Under the pieces are notes generated by a model. That model ran no database searches, was not told where the DNA came from, and saw only the letters and a program-made list of their open reading frames with translations. Of a stretch of DNA of 64,000 bases, positions 60,200 to 64,000 are shown one piece after another. The stretch's first letter is position 1; every line of letters begins with the position of its first letter. Origin of the DNA: Hylemonella gracilis str. Niagara R (GTDB lineage Bacteria > Pseudomonadota > Gammaproteobacteria > Burkholderiales > Burkholderiaceae_C). Location of the stretch: positions 449,459 through 513,458 of the forward strand of contig NZ_JEMG01000001.1 in NCBI RefSeq assembly GCF_000600295.1, in the 5' to 3' direction. The translations under genes were made by a program, and so were the position numbers.

Positions 60200-60447
60200 C
60201 TAAGCGTTCGCAATAATCCGGAAGCTGCCATTCACGTACATCCAGAAGAAAAGGCGTGGAGGCTCGGGCCAAATCACGAATGACACAATGACGTCCACGA
60301 ATGGCGCAACGAAGAAGTACGCGCCGGTCAGTGCTTTCCTTGTAGCAGCGGTAGCGGCATTTCGCCGACCCGTAGCTTGGCCAGCGGCTTACTGGTGCTG
60401 AACAAGAACGCTGCAGCAAGTACCGGAACGGCGGAGCGGAATGACAT
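60200..60447 (-). pseudogene. EamA/DMT transporter pseudogene with internal deletion
   Basis: From ATG 60447 the frame reads MSFRSAVPVLAAAFLFSTS and PLAKLRVGEMPLPLLQG, the start of an EamA transporter, and then hits a stop. One frame away the next bases read ALTGAYFFVAPFVDVIVSF and IWPEPPRLFFWMYVN, which resembles the last EamA repeat, to a stop at 60200. About 200 residues between are missing. It lies 19 bases downstream of chrA. Bases 60069-60199 on the plus side hold nothing recognisable. Confidence 0.65.
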
Positions 60448-60466
60448 GGTCGAATTCTGTTCGCGT

Positions 60467-61687
60467 TCACAGGGCCATTGCCCAGCCGGCCGCAGCGCAT
60501 AGCGCCACGACGACCAAGGGCGATGCGCGCGCGTAGACTAGTAGGCCAAAGCTGGCGAGCGCCAACGCGAAGTCCGCGCGCGCATGGATGGCGCTGGTCC
60601 AGACTGGGTCGTACAGCGCCGCCAACAAGACACCAACGACGGCTGCGTTTGTGCCGGCCAGTCCGTTCTGGATGCCCTCCCGTTGCCTGAGTGCTTCCCA
60701 GAATGGCAGCGCGCCGGCGATCAACAGGAAGGCTGGAAGGAAGACGGCCGTCAGCATGAGCAGTCCGCCCAGCCAGCCGCCGGGTGGCACTTGCATCACT
60801 GCTCCGAGATAGGCCGCGAACGAGAACAACGGTCCCGGTACTGCCTGCGCCGCGCCGTACCCGGCGAGGAAGTGATCGTTGCTGATCCAGCCTGGCGGGG
60901 TCACTCCACTTTGAAGCAACGGCAGCACGACATGTCCGCCACCGAAGACAAGTGAGCCTGCCTTGTAGAAGACCGCGATGGCAGACCAGAGCGGCGAACT
61001 CGTTGCGGCCCCGATGGCCGGCAATAAGAACAGCAATGCGACGAAGCTGATCAAGAGGGCGATGCCCATGCGTCGACTCACGCCGTAGTCTCGATGTCCC
61101 GATGGAGCCAGATGTTCGAGATGCAGCCATTGCCGTCCAACAAGCGCGCCTGCAGCAATGGCCGCGATCTGCCCGAGTGCCGAAGGCATGGCCAGTACGA
61201 GCAGCGCCGCCGCAATCGCAATGCCGGCACGCAGGCGGTCGGGGCACAGCACCTTGGCCATGCCCCAAACAGCCTGCGCGACCACCGCAACAGCGGCGAT
61301 CTTGAGACCGTGTAGAGCCCCTGCCTCTGCAAGCGAAGTCCAGCGCGAAACACCATAGGCAAACAGAATGAGCGCCACCGCTGACGGCATGGTGAAGCCA
61401 AACCATGCCGCCAAGGCACCCCACCAACCAGCGCGTCCAAGCCCCAGAGCCATGCCGATCTTGCTGCTCGCCGGACCAGGGAGGAGCTGACACAGTGCGA
61501 CCAGGTCAGAGTAGCTCTTGTCATCGAGCCATCGCCTGCGCTCCACGAACTCAGTACGGAAGTAGCCGAGGTGCGCTAGTGGGCCGCCGAACGAGGTCAG
61601 CCCCAGTTTTAGAAAGGCCAGCAACACTTCCAACGGACTACCTCTGTCAGGGCGAGTGGCGGTGATAGGGGATTCGGCTCGGGTCAT
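60467..61687 (-). CDS. chrA: ChrA, chromate transporter
   Basis: The ~406-residue product is a two-domain CHR transporter: first repeat FLKLGLTSFGGPLAHLGYFR and LCQLLPGPASSKIGMALG, second repeat KAGSLVFGGGHVVLPLLQ and GYGAAQAVPGPLFSFAAYLG. The paired FGGP/FGGGHVVLP and PGP motifs are diagnostic. It exports chromate from the cytoplasm. The start is uncertain: 61687 (MTRAESP) is preferred, 61744 and 61756 are also in frame. No chrB regulator is adjacent. Confidence 0.93.
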   Translation of the reverse strand: MTRAESPITATRPDRGSPLEVLLAFLKLGLTSFGGPLAHLGYFRTEFVERRRWLDDKSYSDLVALCQLLPGPASSKIGMALGLGRAGWWGALAAWFGFTMPSAVALILFAYGVSRWTSLAEAGALHGLKIAAVAVVAQAVWGMAKVLCPDRLRAGIAIAAALLVLAMPSALGQIAAIAAGALVGRQWLHLEHLAPSGHRDYGVSRRMGIALLISFVALLFLLPAIGAATSSPLWSAIAVFYKAGSLVFGGGHVVLPLLQSGVTPPGWISNDHFLAGYGAAQAVPGPLFSFAAYLGAVMQVPPGGWLGGLLMLTAVFLPAFLLIAGALPFWEALRQREGIQNGLAGTNAAVVGVLLAALYDPVWTSAIHARADFALALASFGLLVYARASPLVVVALCAAAGWAMAL

Positions 61688-61800
61688 GTGAAGCAGATGG
61701 TGCCGCAGTGGGCGGTCGCTGTGACGAACGGTGGTCCGTTTCATGAATTCAATCATTCAACCATATCGTCATGGTTGATAGATATTGCGCCGCTCGTTGA

Positions 61801-62904
61801 CTAGGCAGACTCTGCAACAGTTCGGGGACCTTCCGTGCCCTCTGCTCGAAACTCTGTGGGAGTCTTCCCGTAGCGTTTGCGAAAGGCACGATTGAAGGGA
61901 CCAACCGATCCGAAACCTGCTTCCAAGGCGAGCGTCAGTATCGGCCGTCGGGTCCATTGCGGGTCCTGCAGGCGTGTCTCGATTTCGCAAAGCCGGAAAT
62001 CATTCACATACTCGGCAAAGTTTCGGTGCCCAAGTTTCTCGTTGATGAGCCGACGCAGCACGTACTCGGGTATTGCCGCTCGTGCGGCAAGCATGCGAAC
62101 GGAAAGATCGGGGTCCCGATACAACTTGTCGTCGCTCATCAGCGTATGCAGTTTCCCTAGCAGTCGCTCGTCCGCAGATGGGTCAGCTGTCCTCGGCTCG
62201 GAAATGGTCTCTGACGACAGGATCGATGCGGAAATCAAGCGCGGTGCAAACAAGGTATCCATCGCCCTCGGCCGCAACTGAACGAAGAACAGCAATGTTG
62301 CGAGCAACGTGGCGTCAATGGCTGCCGCATTGATCAGGTCCAGCCATGCGGGTGGCCGTGCGCCGAGGAAGTAGATCTCACCTGCCATGACCATCAGGCC
62401 ATAGACACCGATGTAGCCCATCAACCATCTGCGCAGGCGTCGTCTCGGTTCGAACAAGTCCCCCTCCCAACTACGCCACGCCCTCCAAAGAGCGGAGCCG
62501 ACAAAGCCGAGCGCCGCCACCTTGTTCGCTATGGCCGCCACTATCCTCGTAGTTTCGGAAATCTGGAGGTAGTCCGGAGCCGTCATGATTGCACTGACCA
62601 GGAGCAGGGCCAGCCCGCCCCAGGCCTGCGGGGTGATCGTGGTTTCATCTTCCAGCACAACCCTGGCCAGCCGCCAGAACGCAAACGGAAATCCAGCCGC
62701 TCCCATCAAGAGTGGCAAAGCCCAAGGAGACGCGCAGCAGGGTCGTGTCGGCGAGGAACACAGCAGGTACGCAACGGCGCAAAAGATCAACAAGATCAGA
62801 TCCGCGCGTCGTCGCCATCCGGCCGACATCCCCACCACCATCAGGAACACCAACCCGACAGCGGCACCACCAACGCGCAGAAGGACATCCAGGGTAACGT
62901 TCAT
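61801..62904 (-). CDS. AraC-family regulator with N-terminal membrane half
   Basis: The 367-residue product has an N-terminal membrane region with about six or seven hydrophobic segments (residues 1-215). A C-terminal AraC helix-turn-helix domain follows: LSVRMLAARAAIPEYVLRRL, then RPILTLALEAGFGSVGPFNR and FRKRYGKTPTEFR. Membrane-anchored AraC proteins sense signals at the membrane. It is divergent from the hydroxylase gene, with 150 bases between, which makes that gene a likely target. Confidence 0.88.
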   Translation of the reverse strand: MNVTLDVLLRVGGAAVGLVFLMVVGMSAGWRRRADLILLIFCAVAYLLCSSPTRPCCASPWALPLLMGAAGFPFAFWRLARVVLEDETTITPQAWGGLALLLVSAIMTAPDYLQISETTRIVAAIANKVAALGFVGSALWRAWRSWEGDLFEPRRRLRRWLMGYIGVYGLMVMAGEIYFLGARPPAWLDLINAAAIDATLLATLLFFVQLRPRAMDTLFAPRLISASILSSETISEPRTADPSADERLLGKLHTLMSDDKLYRDPDLSVRMLAARAAIPEYVLRRLINEKLGHRNFAEYVNDFRLCEIETRLQDPQWTRRPILTLALEAGFGSVGPFNRAFRKRYGKTPTEFRAEGTEGPRTVAESA

Positions 62905-63054
62905 AGGTGGCTAGCTTCTCCCAAATCGGCCTCGCTTTCTCGCCGAATTTCGAAATTTCAGGCCTTTTTCGGGAAACGGCAAACATCCGTCGGTTTTGAC
63001 GAGACTGCGCGAGGCTCGTTACCTAAGGTAGTGGGCCTCACAGAAAGGTCCCTC

Positions 63055-63873
63055 ATGTGCATCCACGAAGTATTTGCCCAGGCCGTCCAGGCATGGCCCA
63101 TGATCTGGTTACTGGATCTGCTGCGCTATCTGATCGGCGTCGCCGCCATCCTCATCGTTTTCGATCTGGCATCGGCGCATTGGCTTGAACGACGCCTGGT
63201 CCGAATCCGCCGGGTCATTGCTGGTCAGCCCTGGCGCGAGTTCCTGCGCTCGCTGCGAACCGTGGTGATCTTCTCGTTGGTCGGTACGTCCGTGTTCATT
63301 GGCTATCGACTGGGAATCCACCGCGTCTACGAAGACCCTCTCGCTTACGGTTGGATGTGGCTGGTGGCCAGCCTTCCGGTCATCGTGGTGTTGCATGACG
63401 CCTGGTTCTATTGGACGCATCGCTTGATGCACTGGCCTAGGCTATTCGGCGATGTCCATCGTACGCATCACTTATCGGTCGCACCGACACCCTGGACTGC
63501 CTACTCGTTCTCAGCGGTCGAGGCATTCGTCCAGGCGCTGTTTCTGCCAGTGGTGCTTCTTGTCATTCCGGCGCACCAGTCGGTGATCTTCGCGTGGATG
63601 ATCTGGATGGTATTGCGCAATGTCATGGGTCATAGCGGAACCGAGTTGCTTCCGCGCCGGTGGTTGGCGGGCTGGTGGGGACGATGGTTGACCACCACGC
63701 TGCATCACGAAATGCACCACGCGTACGGATATGGAAACTATGCCCTGTACTTCACTTGGTGGGATCGTTGGTGCGGCACCGAACACCCGGAGTACCGGGC
63801 GCGGTTGGCCGCGCATGTCGCGGGCTTGGAAGAGAAAAAGGCAATCGATGCGCCGATGGTGGATGCGCGCTAG
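63055..63873 (+). CDS. Sterol-desaturase/fatty-acid-hydroxylase superfamily membrane protein
   Basis: The product of about 272 residues has the di-iron histidine clusters HDAWFYWTHRLMH (about residues 118-130), HRTHHLS (about 139-145) and TTLHHEMHH (about 216-224), plus four hydrophobic segments. The superfamily hydroxylates or desaturates lipids in the membrane. AAAGG before ATG 63055 makes it preferable to GTG 63031. Confidence 0.9.
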   Translation: MCIHEVFAQAVQAWPMIWLLDLLRYLIGVAAILIVFDLASAHWLERRLVRIRRVIAGQPWREFLRSLRTVVIFSLVGTSVFIGYRLGIHRVYEDPLAYGWMWLVASLPVIVVLHDAWFYWTHRLMHWPRLFGDVHRTHHLSVAPTPWTAYSFSAVEAFVQALFLPVVLLVIPAHQSVIFAWMIWMVLRNVMGHSGTELLPRRWLAGWWGRWLTTTLHHEMHHAYGYGNYALYFTWWDRWCGTEHPEYRARLAAHVAGLEEKKAIDAPMVDAR

Positions 63874-63902
63874 ATAGAACGGATTCGCCTATGTCGCGAA
63901 TC

Positions 63903-64000
63903 TCACCTTGCGCGTGCGCGAACGAGACCCAAGCCACTGAGCAGCAATGCTGCCGCTCCCAACCAAGGCAGAAGCACAAGGTTCAAGTTCTGCCATCCAA
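63903..64000 (-). CDS. C-terminus of a membrane protein (partial)
   Basis: The minus strand from the right edge reads an open frame ending NLVLLPWLGAAALLLSGLG then VRARAR and a stop at 63903-63905. A C-terminal hydrophobic helix followed by basic residues suits a membrane protein or a sorting-type anchor. Only 31 residues are visible, so no family call is possible. Confidence 0.4.
   Translation of the reverse strand, partial: GWQNLNLVLLPWLGAAALLLSGLGLVRARAR

Overview
The window looks like chromosome from a high-GC betaproteobacterium of the order Burkholderiales, probably Comamonadaceae. Grounds: the gene order flgA-flgM-flgN-flhDC-motAB-cheYZ-flhBAF(G)-fliA, the neighbour sets tsaB-rimI-uracil-DNA glycosylase, pilT/yggS divergent, and uvrA/MFS/ssb, and a GC-rich palindromic repeat inside uvrA of a type I associate with that family. 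The family name is inference from recalled gene order. No rRNA, tRNA or CRISPR array was seen.

1-13.6 kb is a flagellar and motility block: the 5' end of flgB (minus), flgA, flgMN behind a textbook sigma-28 promoter, the master regulator flhDC, stator motAB, cheYZ, the export genes flhB and flhA, flhF, an flhG-position gene that has lost its P-loop, and fliA (sigma-28). 13.8-37.9 kb is mostly housekeeping: rsmI, yraN, diaA, dolP, pilT, yggS, a secreted nuclease, dacB, tsaB, rimI, a family-4 UDG, a MarR regulator with vanA, pyrF, a thioesterase, arginase, a nitroreductase, a DMT exporter, vapBC, uvrA, a ClC channel, an MFS transporter, ssb and a secreted alpha/beta hydrolase.

From about 38.0 kb base composition drops, spacing becomes irregular and accessory genes begin. 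(a) 38.1-38.5 kb has short direct repeats resembling TnsB-binding sites and a frameshifted IS3-family orfA remnant. (b) 38.8-44.5 kb is a full type II CBASS anti-phage operon (DUF2188, CapV phospholipase, DncV-like cGAMP synthase, Cap2, Cap3) with a divergent regulator/protease pair of the CapH/CapP type. (c) 44.7-46.3 kb has an HExxH metallopeptidase beside a DUF2971 protein. (d) 46.5-53.6 kb is a Tn7-like transposition module, tnsA-tnsB-tnsC followed by two different tniQ/tnsD genes, all minus strand and translationally coupled. (e) 53.7-60.1 kb has a phage-type gp16/Xre divergent pair and then a plus-strand run: membrane protein, unknown, HAD, DUF433, MbcA/ParS-like antitoxin domain, zinc-less sirtuin, HAD phosphatase, metallophosphoesterase and a protein with a HEPN-like C-terminus. 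(f) 60.2-64 kb carries a deleted EamA pseudogene, chrA, an AraC regulator with a membrane sensor half, a sterol-desaturase-like hydroxylase and the C-terminus of a further membrane protein.

The accessory part reads as a Tn7-like element or island carrying a known defence system (CBASS) plus two uncharacterised gene sets, the DUF2971/metallopeptidase pair and the sirtuin-centred cluster. These two are the best candidates for something undescribed. The right end of the mobile element could not be identified by eye.
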